Shown: positions 16,740 through 24,757 of the stretch, in pieces
Numbering within the stretch: position 1 is the first letter of the stretch
Layout of the letters: each line of letters starts with the position of its first letter
Source: an uncultured Oscillospiraceae bacterium
GTDB lineage: Bacteria > Bacillota > Clostridia > Oscillospirales > Oscillospiraceae
DNA: 24,924 nucleotides
Assembly: GCA_934597165.1 (NCBI GenBank)
Contig: CAKTQP010000030.1
Coordinates: forward strand, 1-24,924
Direction: 5' to 3'
The notes under the pieces: model-generated
Told to the model about the DNA's origin: nothing
Databases searched by the model: none
What the model saw: the letters and a program-made list of their open reading frames with translations, nothing else
Made by a program: the position numbers and the translations under genes

Positions 16740-17210
16740 GTGCCTAGAAGAGGAAACGTACCCAAGCGTGAAATTCTCCCCGACCCTATCTACAATTCCG
16801 TTCTGGTGACCAAGCTGGTCAATAGCATCATGCTCGACGGCAAGAAGGGCGTAGCTCAGAAGGTCGTTTACGGCGCTTTTGACATCATCCAGGAAAAGAC
16901 CGAAAAGGATGCCCTGGAAGTGTTCCGCGACGCATTGGAAAACATCATGCCCACCCTGGAGTGTAAGACCCGCCGTGTCGGCGGCGCCAACTACCAGGTG
17001 CCTATGGAAGTTCGTCCCACCCGTCGTCAGACCCTGGGTCTGCGCTGGCTGACCAACTATTCCAGAGCCCGCAGCGAACGCACCATGAAGGAACGCCTGG
17101 CCGGCGAGATCATGGACGCTTACAACAACGCTGGTAACGCTGTCAAGAAGCGTGAAGACACCCACAAGATGGCAGAAGCCAACAAGGCTTTCGCCCACTT
17201 CCGTTGGTGA
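16740..17210 (+). CDS. rpsG: 30S ribosomal protein uS7
   Basis: Primary 16S rRNA-binding protein that nucleates assembly of the 30S head. From the GTG at 16740 it is exactly 156 residues, the standard length, beginning PRRGNVPKREILPDP and containing KTRRVGGANYQVPMEVRP and the RWLTNYSRARSERTM segment. An earlier in-frame GTG at 16722 is rejected because the ribosome binding site AAGGAGGG (16725-16732) lies after it. It is separated from rpsL by 255 bases, far more than usual, and is followed by fusA after 42 bases. Confidence 0.97.
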   Translation: MPRRGNVPKREILPDPIYNSVLVTKLVNSIMLDGKKGVAQKVVYGAFDIIQEKTEKDALEVFRDALENIMPTLECKTRRVGGANYQVPMEVRPTRRQTLGLRWLTNYSRARSERTMKERLAGEIMDAYNNAGNAVKKREDTHKMAEANKAFAHFRW

Positions 17211-17252
17211 TCATAACCCCGTTTTATTTGCAATTTTAAGGAGCAAACATTC

Positions 17253-19334
17253 ATGCCAAGAAAAACCTCACTTGAGAAAACGAGAAACATCGGTATTATG
17301 GCGCATATCGATGCCGGTAAGACCACTACGACTGAACGCATCCTGTACTACACCGGTGTCAACTACAAACTTGGCGAAGTTCATGAGGGAACGGCCACCA
17401 TGGACTGGATGGTTCAGGAACAGGAGCGCGGCATCACCATCACCAGTGCCGCCACCACCTGTTTCTGGCGGGATCACCGCATTAACATTATCGACACTCC
17501 GGGCCACGTGGACTTTACCGTGGAAGTGGAGCGCTCCCTGCGTGTGCTGGACGGCAGCGTGACCGTCCTGTGCGCCAAGGGCGGTGTGGAACCCCAGTCT
17601 GAGACCGTCTGGCGTCAGGCTGACCATTACAAGGTTCCCCGCATGATCTACGTCAACAAGATGGACATCATGGGCGCCGATTTCTTCCGGGTATTGGACA
17701 TGGTCCATGACCGCCTCAAGGCCAATGCCGTACCCATCCAGCTGCCCATCGGCGCCGAGGATACCTTCCGGGGCATCATCGACCTGGTGGAGATGAACGC
17801 CGACATCTATTATGATGATATGGGCAAGGATATGCGGGTGGAAGAGATTCCGGCCGATATGCTGGAGCTGGCGCAGGAATACCGGGAAAAGCTGCTCGAC
17901 TGCGTCGCCGACATCGACGACGACATCATGATGATGGTGCTGGAAGGGGAGGAAGTCCCCACCGACCTCATCCGAGCTGCCATTCGCCGCGGCACCATCC
18001 ACAACCAGATGATCCCCGTGGTCTGCGGTACGTCCTATCGTAACAAGGGCGTGCAGAAGCTGCTGGACGCCATCGTGGATTACATGCCCGCACCCACCGA
18101 CGTCCCCGCCATCCGCGGCATCAACCCCAAGACGGAGGAAGAGGAAGAACGTCCTTCCGACGATAAGGCTCCCTTCTCCGCCCTGGCCTTCAAGATCATG
18201 ACTGACCCCTACGTGGGCCGCCTCTCCTTCTTCCGGGTCTATTCCGGTACGGTCACCACCGGCTCTTCCGTGCTCAACAGCACCAAGGGCAAGAAGGAAC
18301 GTCTGGGCCGCATCCTTCAGATGCACGCCAACCACCGGGAGGACATCGAGCAGGTCTACTCCGGCGACATCGCCGCCGCCGTCGGCCTGAAGAACACCAC
18401 CACCGGTGACACCCTGTGCGCCGAGCACGCTCCCATCATCCTGGAATCCATGGAATTCCCGGAACCGGTCATCCGCGTGGCCATCGAACCCAAGACCAAA
18501 GCCGGTCAGGAGAAGATGTCCATCGCCCTGATCAAGCTGGCAGAGGAAGACCCCACCTTCAAGACCTACACGGACGAGGAGACGGGTCAGACCATCATCG
18601 CCGGTATGGGCGAGCTGCACCTGCAGATCATCGTGGATCGCCTGCTCCGTGAGTTCAAGGTGGAGGCCAACGTGGGCGCACCCCAGGTCGCATATAAGGA
18701 AACCATCCGGAAACAGGTCAGCCAGGATACCAAATACGCCCGCCAGTCCGGCGGTAAGGGTCAGTACGGCCATGTCAAGATCACCATCGAACCCAACGAG
18801 TCCGGCAAGGGCTACGAGTTCACCAACTCCATCGTGGGCGGTTCCATTCCCAAGGAATATATCCCCGCCGTGGACGCCGGTATCCAGGGTGCGATGCAGG
18901 CAGGCGTGCTGGCAGGCTATCCCGTCGTTGACGTGAAAGTCAACCTCTATGACGGTTCCTACCACGAAGTGGACTCTTCGGAGATGGCCTTCAAGATCGC
19001 AGGCTCTATGGCTTTCAAGGAAGCCATGCGCAAGGCAGACCCTGTCCTGCAGGAGCCCATCATGAAAGTCTCCGTCATCGTCCCCGACGACTACATGGGC
19101 GACGTCATCGGCGACCTCAACAGCCGCCGCGGACAGGTCCAGGGTATGGAACCCCGCAACGGCGCCACCCAGATTGACGCGTTTGTTCCGCTCAGCGCCA
19201 TGTTCGGCTACGCCACCGACCTTCGATCCCGCACTCAGGGTCGTGGCCAGTACACCATGGAGCCCAGCCACTATGAAGAGATCCCCAAGTCTCTGGCTGA
19301 AAAAATCATCGCCAGCCGCGGCGGAAATCACTGA
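17253..19334 (+). CDS. fusA: Elongation factor G
   Basis: GTPase that drives translocation of tRNAs and mRNA on the ribosome and takes part in ribosome recycling. The 693-residue length is standard. The G domain has AHIDAGKT at 17-24, the ERGITI switch segment, DTPGH and NKMD. The later domains include the GMGELHLQI motif, the ARQSGGKGQYGH domain IV segment, and the FGYATDLRSRTQGRGQY ending of domain V. AAGGAG at 17238-17243 precedes the ATG by 9 bases. Confidence 0.98.
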   Translation: MPRKTSLEKTRNIGIMAHIDAGKTTTTERILYYTGVNYKLGEVHEGTATMDWMVQEQERGITITSAATTCFWRDHRINIIDTPGHVDFTVEVERSLRVLDGSVTVLCAKGGVEPQSETVWRQADHYKVPRMIYVNKMDIMGADFFRVLDMVHDRLKANAVPIQLPIGAEDTFRGIIDLVEMNADIYYDDMGKDMRVEEIPADMLELAQEYREKLLDCVADIDDDIMMMVLEGEEVPTDLIRAAIRRGTIHNQMIPVVCGTSYRNKGVQKLLDAIVDYMPAPTDVPAIRGINPKTEEEEERPSDDKAPFSALAFKIMTDPYVGRLSFFRVYSGTVTTGSSVLNSTKGKKERLGRILQMHANHREDIEQVYSGDIAAAVGLKNTTTGDTLCAEHAPIILESMEFPEPVIRVAIEPKTKAGQEKMSIALIKLAEEDPTFKTYTDEETGQTIIAGMGELHLQIIVDRLLREFKVEANVGAPQVAYKETIRKQVSQDTKYARQSGGKGQYGHVKITIEPNESGKGYEFTNSIVGGSIPKEYIPAVDAGIQGAMQAGVLAGYPVVDVKVNLYDGSYHEVDSSEMAFKIAGSMAFKEAMRKADPVLQEPIMKVSVIVPDDYMGDVIGDLNSRRGQVQGMEPRNGATQIDAFVPLSAMFGYATDLRSRTQGRGQYTMEPSHYEEIPKSLAEKIIASRGGNH

Positions 19335-19360
19335 TTTTTCGCTAAGAGCCGAAATTGCTC

Positions 19361-19389
19361 TTGCAATTCCCGGTTCAATAGGATACAAT
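19361..19389 (+). promoter_or_regulatory. Promoter of tuf
   Basis: TTGCAA (19361-19366) is 17 bp from TACAAT (19384-19389), in the 124-base gap after fusA. It would give tuf extra transcription beyond read-through from the str promoter, in keeping with the high demand for EF-Tu. No terminator is visible between fusA and this promoter. Confidence 0.7.
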
Positions 19390-19458
19390 GGCAAATAGAG
19401 AACTTTTTTATCATTCTAAACGTATTGTTTGATTTCTACATTTTAGGAGGAAATTATT

Positions 19459-20661
19459 ATGGCAAAGCAAAAGTTTGACCGTAGCAAACCCCATGTAAAT
19501 ATCGGCACCATCGGTCACGTCGACCACGGCAAGACCACCCTGACTGCTGCTATCACCAAGTACCTGGCTTTCTCCGGCAAGGCTTCTTACACTGATTACG
19601 CTTCCATCGATAAGGCTCCTGAAGAAAAGGAACGTGGTATCACCATCAACACCGCTCACGTCGAGTATGAGACCGAAAAGCGTCACTATGCTCACGTTGA
19701 CTGCCCGGGCCATGCTGACTATATCAAGAACATGATCACCGGCGCTGCTCAGATGGACGGTGCTATCCTGGTCATCGCTGCTACCGACGGTGTTATGGCT
19801 CAGACCCGTGAACATCTGCTGCTGGCTCGCCAGGTCGGCGTTCCTTATATCGTTGTTTTCCTGAACAAGTGCGACCAGGTCGACGACGAAGAACTGCTGG
19901 AACTGGTTGAAATGGAAGTTCGCGAAACCCTGGACTTCTATGAATTCCCCGGCGACGACACCCCCATCATCAAGGGCTCCGCTCTGAACGCTCTGATCTC
20001 CGAATCCACCGATCCTAACGCTCCTGAGTATGCTTGCATCAAGGAACTGATGGACGCTGTTGACGAATACATTCCTACTCCCGACCGTAAGGCTGACATG
20101 CCCTTCCTGATGCCCGTCGAAGACGTCTTCACCATCACTGGCCGTGGCACCGTCGCAACTGGTAGAGTGGAACGTGGTACCATCAAGCTGAGCGAACCGG
20201 TCGACATCGTCGGTCTGGAAGAAGAGAAGAAGTCCTCCGTCGTTACCGGTCTGGAAATGTTCCGCAAGCTGCTGGACTTCGCTGAAGCTGGCGACAACGT
20301 TGGCGTTCTGCTGCGTGGTATTGCTCGTACCGACATCGAACGTGGTCAGGTCCTGTGCAAGCCCGGTTCCATCCATCCTCACACCAAGTTCAAGGGTCAG
20401 GTCTACGTTCTGAAGAAGGACGAAGGCGGCCGTCACACCCCCTTCTTCAACAACTATCGTCCTCAGTTCTATTTCCGTACCACTGACGTTACCGGCATCA
20501 TCACCCTGCCCGAAGGCACTGAAATGTGCATGCCCGGCGATAACGTCGACATGGACGTTGAGCTGATCACCCCCATCGCAATCGAAAAGGGCCTGCGTTT
20601 CGCTATCCGTGAAGGCGGCCGTACCGTCGGTTCCGGTGTTGTCATCGACATCAACGAATAA
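19459..20661 (+). CDS. tuf: Elongation factor Tu
   Basis: GTPase that delivers aminoacyl-tRNA to the ribosome. The 400-residue protein has GHVDHGKTT at 19-27, the RGITI effector segment, DCPGH, NKCD and the GSAL base-recognition motif. The domain II signature GRGTVATGRVERG and the C-terminal GRTVGSGVV are also present. Codon use shifts strongly to GCT, CGT, GTT and GAA compared with neighbouring genes, as expected for one of the most expressed proteins. AGGAGG at 19445-19450 is optimal. The gene is followed by a strong terminator and not by rpsJ. Confidence 0.98.
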   Translation: MAKQKFDRSKPHVNIGTIGHVDHGKTTLTAAITKYLAFSGKASYTDYASIDKAPEEKERGITINTAHVEYETEKRHYAHVDCPGHADYIKNMITGAAQMDGAILVIAATDGVMAQTREHLLLARQVGVPYIVVFLNKCDQVDDEELLELVEMEVRETLDFYEFPGDDTPIIKGSALNALISESTDPNAPEYACIKELMDAVDEYIPTPDRKADMPFLMPVEDVFTITGRGTVATGRVERGTIKLSEPVDIVGLEEEKKSSVVTGLEMFRKLLDFAEAGDNVGVLLRGIARTDIERGQVLCKPGSIHPHTKFKGQVYVLKKDEGGRHTPFFNNYRPQFYFRTTDVTGIITLPEGTEMCMPGDNVDMDVELITPIAIEKGLRFAIREGGRTVGSGVVIDINE

Positions 20662-20704
20662 TCTTTTCGATTGACGCACGTGAGTGTGTTTGTCCCAAAC
20701 TTTC

Positions 20705-20734
20705 AAAAGAGACCGGTTCGCCGGTCTCTTTTTT
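20705..20734 (+). terminator. Rho-independent terminator of the str operon
   Basis: AAAAGAGACCGG (20705-20716) and CCGGTCTCTTTT (20721-20732) enclose a very stable TTCG tetraloop, followed by a T-run. It is 43 bases after the tuf stop. Confidence 0.95.
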
Positions 20735-20788
20735 CAATCCCACCTTAAAAATGATGCTTATCCTATCACTTTATAAGGTCTCACAGAG

Positions 20789-20811
20789 TTCCGTCATCTA
20801 AGATGACGGAA
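20789..20811. repeat. Perfect 10-bp palindrome in the tuf-cysE gap
   Basis: TTCCGTCATC (20789-20798) and GATGACGGAA (20802-20811) flank TAA. No T-run follows directly. It lies between two terminators, so it could be an operator or part of a short transcript ending at the terminator at 20825-20857. Confidence 0.5.
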
Positions 20812-20824
20812 TAAAATGAAATCT

Positions 20825-20857
20825 GAAAAAAGTGGCGGCATGTACGTCACTTTTTTC
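20825..20857. terminator. Second hairpin terminator in the tuf-cysE gap
   Basis: GAAAAAAGTGGCG (20825-20837) pairs with CGTCACTTTTTTC (20845-20857), with one G-T wobble and loop GCATGTA. The A and T tracts on both sides make it able to act in either direction. It has no obvious gene of its own. Confidence 0.75.
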
Positions 20858-20893
20858 TCTTCTCAGACTGGTAAGTGTGCGAGCGTAGCGAGT

Positions 20894-20944
20894 GCATGCA
20901 CCAGGCTGCGACCTTCACGGAAATGCTTGCATTTTCGTGAAAAT
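20894..20944. repeat. 51-nt intergenic repeat, copy 2 (with hairpin 20914-20941)
   Basis: These bases match 246-296 at 45 of 51 positions without gaps. The hairpin TTCACGGAAATG (20914-20925), loop CTTG, CATTTTCGTGAA (20930-20941) differs from copy 1 by a swapped base pair that preserves the stem. The left part includes the palindrome GTGCATGCAC. Like copy 1 it lies after a terminator and before the promoter of a housekeeping gene. Confidence 0.75.
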
Positions 20945-20977
20945 CTACCTGTTTGATGGGTTATTGCCTCGGATTGG

Positions 20978-21005
20978 TTGACAAAACAACTACCAATGGT
21001 ATAGT
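20978..21005 (+). promoter_or_regulatory. Promoter of cysE
   Basis: A consensus TTGACA (20978-20983) is 16 bp from TATAGT (21000-21005). The likely cysE start is 65 bases downstream. I see no T-box, S-box or other cysteine-responsive leader in between. Confidence 0.7.
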
Positions 21006-21070
21006 ATAGTACATATTGCCCCGCCCGCGCGCGACCAAGGCCGACGGGGTTGGAAATGAGGGATGTAACC

Positions 21071-22036
21071 ATGCCTTCCCAGATGGAAACGAAGGTTAAA
21101 AAAGTAGTGCAGCAGCTGTTGACCGGCGCCGAAGCCATGCAGCAGAGCAGTGAGGAGACTGTCCACCTGCAGCCGGACAAGAGCGCCATCATCACCATCA
21201 TCGAGCAGCTCCAGACCGTGCTGTTCCCGGACTACTTTATCAAGAAAAAAGTGAGCCATTACGCCACAGAATACTATATCGGCTCCGTTTTGGACGAGAT
21301 TTATACCAGCCTGACCCGCCAGATCACCCTGGCGCTCCTCCAGGGCGACGAGTACCGCCACGCGGATAAAGCCACCCGGAAGGCCAAGGCGGAAGCCATC
21401 ACCGGCCAGTTCATCGAGACCCTGCCCCGCATCCAGTCCTACCTGGCCATGGACGTGGAAGCCACCTTCGTGGGCGACCCGGCAGCGTTCAACACCGACG
21501 AGATCATTTTCTCCTATCCCGGCCTCTACGCCATCATGGTCAACCGCCTGGCACACGAGCTGCACCTGCTCAAGGTGCCCCTCATCCCGCGCATCATGAC
21601 CGAGCACGCCCACAGCCTCACCGGCATCGACATCCACCCCGGCGCCACCATCGGCAAGCACTTCTTCATCGACCACGGCACCGGCATCGTCATCGGTGAG
21701 ACCACCGAGATCGGCGAGTGGGTCAAAATCTACCAGGGCGTCACCTTGGGCGGCCTGTCCACCCGTGCCGGTCAGGGTCTGCGCAACCATAAACGTCACC
21801 CCACCATCGAAGACCGGGTCACCATCTATTCCGGCGCCTCCATCCTGGGCGGCGAGACCCGCATCGGCGAAGGCTCCATCATCGGCGGCAACGCCTTCGT
21901 CACCCGTTCCGTCCCGCCCCACACCCGGGTCAGCATCCGGGACCCGGACTTGGAGTTCCACCGGGACAAGACGGACACCATGGACGACAACGACCAGAGC
22001 AAATATTGGAATCCGGCTCAGACGGACGAGAGTTGA
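21071..22036 (+). CDS. cysE: Serine O-acetyltransferase (long EpsC-like type)
   Basis: Makes O-acetylserine from serine and acetyl-CoA, the precursor of cysteine. The 321-residue protein has a long helical N-terminal part (about 1-170) and a left-handed beta-helix of hexapeptide repeats from about 185. Likely catalytic residues are D187 in GIDIHPGATIG, H202 in DHGTGIVIGET and H243 in KRHPTIED. The tail ends in a polar stretch without the C-terminal isoleucine that docks into cysteine synthase in classical CysE. The ATG at 21071 is chosen because GAGGG (21058-21062) sits 8 bases before it; in-frame TTG (21050) and ATG (21056) codons lack a proper site. No cysK is adjacent. Confidence 0.93.
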   Translation: MPSQMETKVKKVVQQLLTGAEAMQQSSEETVHLQPDKSAIITIIEQLQTVLFPDYFIKKKVSHYATEYYIGSVLDEIYTSLTRQITLALLQGDEYRHADKATRKAKAEAITGQFIETLPRIQSYLAMDVEATFVGDPAAFNTDEIIFSYPGLYAIMVNRLAHELHLLKVPLIPRIMTEHAHSLTGIDIHPGATIGKHFFIDHGTGIVIGETTEIGEWVKIYQGVTLGGLSTRAGQGLRNHKRHPTIEDRVTIYSGASILGGETRIGEGSIIGGNAFVTRSVPPHTRVSIRDPDLEFHRDKTDTMDDNDQSKYWNPAQTDES

Positions 22037-22050
22037 GCGGATTTGGAACG

Positions 22051-22085
22051 AAAAGGGTCTGATACGACATCAGACCCTTTTCTTC
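22051..22085 (+). terminator. Rho-independent terminator of cysE
   Basis: AAAAGGGTCTGAT (22051-22063) and ATCAGACCCTTTT (22069-22081) form a perfect 13-bp stem with loop ACGAC, followed by a pyrimidine-rich run. It starts 15 bases after the cysE stop. Confidence 0.92.
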
Positions 22086-22096
22086 GCCCTCCCACG

Positions 22097-22125
22097 TTGA
22101 CCCCGGTGGAAAAAGAGGGTAAAAT
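22097..22125 (+). promoter_or_regulatory. Promoter of the helicase gene
   Basis: TTGACC (22097-22102) is 17 bp from TAAAAT (22120-22125), directly after the cysE terminator and 44 bases before the helicase start codon. Confidence 0.7.
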
Positions 22126-22168
22126 AGCAGTCGAGTATATATTTAAGTGTAGACGCAGGAGAGCAAGT

Positions 22169-24718
22169 ATGTTAAATCAGACACAACAAGCGCAATTTTG
22201 CAAGATGCGACGCCAAGTCATCGCCCGGAACTACAAAAACCTCAACCAGCAGCAGCGCCTGGGCGCCCTCACCACCGAAGGCCCCCTGTTGCTCCTGGCG
22301 GGTGCCGGCAGCGGCAAGACCACCGTGCTCATCCACCGCATCGCCAACCTCATCCGCTTCGGCCGGGGCAGCGACCCCAGCTGCATGGAGGTGCCCGATT
22401 GGGTCACGCCGGAGGACGTGGAGTTCCTGACCCGCTACCTGGGCTACCCGGAGAAGGACATGGCCCAGCGGGCGGAGATGCTCTGCAAGGTCCACCCAGC
22501 CGCGCCCTGGTCGATTTTGGCCATCACCTTCACCAACAAGGCGGCAGGGGAGCTGAAGGAGCGTCTGGAACGGATGCTGGGGCCGGAGGGACAGGATGTA
22601 TGGGCGGCCACCTTCCATTCCGCCTGCGTGCGCATCCTGCGGCGGGACATCCATCGCCTGGGCTTCTCCAACTCCTTCACCATCTACGACGTGGACGACA
22701 CCCAGCGGGTGGTCAAGGAGATTTTGAAGCAGATGAACCTGGACGAGAAGGCGTACCCGCCCCGCAACGTCCTGGGCTATATTTCCCGGGCAAAGGACAA
22801 GATGTTCCTGGCACGGGACTACCTGAAGGGCGCGGAGCAGTCCGGTGACTTCCGACAGATTCAGATTGCCAAGATTTATCAGGAGTATGAGCACCGCCTG
22901 TGGGAGGCGGACGCCCTGGACTTCGACGACCTCATCCTACATACCGTCCGCCTGCTGCTGGAAGACCAGGAGGCGCGGGAGTATTGGCAGAACAAGTTCC
23001 GCTACGTCCTCATCGACGAATATCAGGACACCAACCACCTCCAGTACCTCCTGGCGTCCACCTTGGCGGGGAAGTGGAAGAACATCTGCGTGGTGGGCGA
23101 CGACGACCAGTCCATCTACCGCTTCCGCGGCGCCACCATCGAAAATATCCTCTCTTTCGAGCAGCAGTACAAGGGCGCCCGGGTCATCCGGCTGGAGCAG
23201 AACTACCGCTCCACCAAGAACATCCTGGACGCCGCCAACGCCGTCATCCAGAACAACAAGGGGCGCAAGGGCAAGGAGCTGTGGACGGAGAAGGGGGCAG
23301 GGGATAAGATCCGCCTGTACGTGGCCATGAACGAGTCAGACGAGGCCCAGTACGTGGCCGCCCAGGTCATCGCCGGCATCCAGCAGGGGCGGCAGTGGAA
23401 GGACAACGCGGTGCTGTACCGGATGAACGCCCAGTCCAACGCCGTTGAATACGCCTTCAAGCGCAACGGCATCCCCTACCGCATCATCGGCGGCACCCGG
23501 TTCTTCGACCGGGCGGAGGTCAAGGATATGCTGGCCTACCTGTGCGTGGTCAACAACCCGGCCGACGACCTGCGTTTGCGGCGCATCATCAACAAGCCCA
23601 CCCGGGGCATCGGTGCCCGCACCATCGACATCGCCGCCACCATCGCCGCCAACGAGGGGTGTTCTATGTACGAGGTCATCAGTCGCGCCAGGGCGTACCC
23701 GGAGCTTCAGCGGAGCGCCGGGAAATTAGACCAGTTCCTCACCCTCATCCAGACCCTCCAGCAGAAGGCGTCCACCATGGAGCTGACCGATTTCTACGAG
23801 GAAGCCCTCCAAGATACCGGCTACATCGCCGCCCTCCAGGCCAAGAACACCGTGGAGAACCGCACCCGCATCGAGAACGCCCAGGAGCTGCGCTCTTCCA
23901 TTCAAAGCTACCTGGAGGGAGCGGAGGAGCCGTCCCTGAACGGGTTCCTGGACGAGGTGGCCCTGTATACCAACCTGGACAACGCAGACAACAACGAGAA
24001 TTGCGTGGTCATGATGACCATGCACGCGGCCAAGGGCTTGGAGTTCCCGCGGGTGTTCATCGTGGGCATGGAAGAGGGCATCTTCCCCGGCACCCGTTCC
24101 ATCGGCGAGCCGGAGGAGATGGAGGAGGAGCGCCGCCTGTGCTACGTGGCACTGACCCGTGCGGAGGAACAGCTCTACCTGACCTGCGCCAACCAGCGGA
24201 TGCTCTTCGGCCGCACCACCAGCAACCTGCCCTCCCGGTTTACGGATGAAATTCCCGAACGCTGCCTCATCCAGAGCGGCAGACGGCGGACGGAAGAGGA
24301 GCGGGAGTACGGCGGCCAGTGGGGGAATGTCCGGCAGGAACGCCAGCACCAGGAGCGGCAGGACTACTACGCCCAGCGCCGGGAGGAACGCCGCAACTTC
24401 GGCGGCAGCTATTCCATCCCCATCACCCCCGGCGGCAACCGCTCCGGCAAACCCTTGGGCGGCGGCATCAGCATCGGCGGCCGCAGCATCCAGTCCACCC
24501 CCAAACGCCCCGCCGCCAGACCAGCAGCCCAAGCCACCGCCCCCACCGGCGTCCAGTTCCACAAGGGCGATCTGGTGGAGCACACCGCCTTCGGCCGGGG
24601 CATGATCGTCTCCCTCAAGCCCATGGGCGGCGACGCCCTCTTGGAAGTGGCCTTTGACTCGGTGGGGACGAAGAAATTGATGCTCAAGGCGGCGGCGCAG
24701 CATATGAAGAAGGTGTGA
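22169..24718 (+). CDS. pcrA: ATP-dependent DNA helicase, UvrD/PcrA type
   Basis: Superfamily 1 3'-to-5' helicase used in DNA repair and in clearing stalled replication or transcription complexes. The 849-residue protein has the Walker A AGAGSGKTT at 44-52, Ia TFTNKAA near 120-126, DEYQDT with D283-E284, and VVGDDDQSIYRFRGA. It also has EQNYRST, the MTMHAAKGLEF motif V, and ALTRAEEQL with R664. The last 53 residues (from F797: KGDLVEHTAFGRG) form the Tudor-like domain that in PcrA contacts RNA polymerase. A glycine/arginine-rich linker precedes it. Between motif I and Ia there is an extra stretch of about 50 residues (63-115). The ATG at 22169 follows AGGAGAG (22157-22163); the frame is open upstream through the cysE terminator, which rules out earlier starts. 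Confidence 0.94.
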   Translation: MLNQTQQAQFCKMRRQVIARNYKNLNQQQRLGALTTEGPLLLLAGAGSGKTTVLIHRIANLIRFGRGSDPSCMEVPDWVTPEDVEFLTRYLGYPEKDMAQRAEMLCKVHPAAPWSILAITFTNKAAGELKERLERMLGPEGQDVWAATFHSACVRILRRDIHRLGFSNSFTIYDVDDTQRVVKEILKQMNLDEKAYPPRNVLGYISRAKDKMFLARDYLKGAEQSGDFRQIQIAKIYQEYEHRLWEADALDFDDLILHTVRLLLEDQEAREYWQNKFRYVLIDEYQDTNHLQYLLASTLAGKWKNICVVGDDDQSIYRFRGATIENILSFEQQYKGARVIRLEQNYRSTKNILDAANAVIQNNKGRKGKELWTEKGAGDKIRLYVAMNESDEAQYVAAQVIAGIQQGRQWKDNAVLYRMNAQSNAVEYAFKRNGIPYRIIGGTRFFDRAEVKDMLAYLCVVNNPADDLRLRRIINKPTRGIGARTIDIAATIAANEGCSMYEVISRARAYPELQRSAGKLDQFLTLIQTLQQKASTMELTDFYEEALQDTGYIAALQAKNTVENRTRIENAQELRSSIQSYLEGAEEPSLNGFLDEVALYTNLDNADNNENCVVMMTMHAAKGLEFPRVFIVGMEEGIFPGTRSIGEPEEMEEERRLCYVALTRAEEQLYLTCANQRMLFGRTTSNLPSRFTDEIPERCLIQSGRRRTEEEREYGGQWGNVRQERQHQERQDYYAQRREERRNFGGSYSIPITPGGNRSGKPLGGGISIGGRSIQSTPKRPAARPAAQATAPTGVQFHKGDLVEHTAFGRGMIVSLKPMGGDALLEVAFDSVGTKKLMLKAAAQHMKKV

Positions 24719-24757
24719 GGGGAGTGGAACCCGAAAAATCGAAAGGAGGCAATCACC

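Noticed and set aside
17268..19394. Long reverse-strand open frame (708 codons) opposite fusA, and a similar one (431 codons) opposite tuf at 19411-20706
   Set aside because: Both are codon-bias shadows of elongation factor genes, with low-complexity His/Asp/Gly/Val translations and no start signals.
22043..22168. Earlier start of the helicase gene
   Set aside because: The frame runs through the cysE terminator and the helicase promoter. The ATG at 22169 has a good ribosome binding site.
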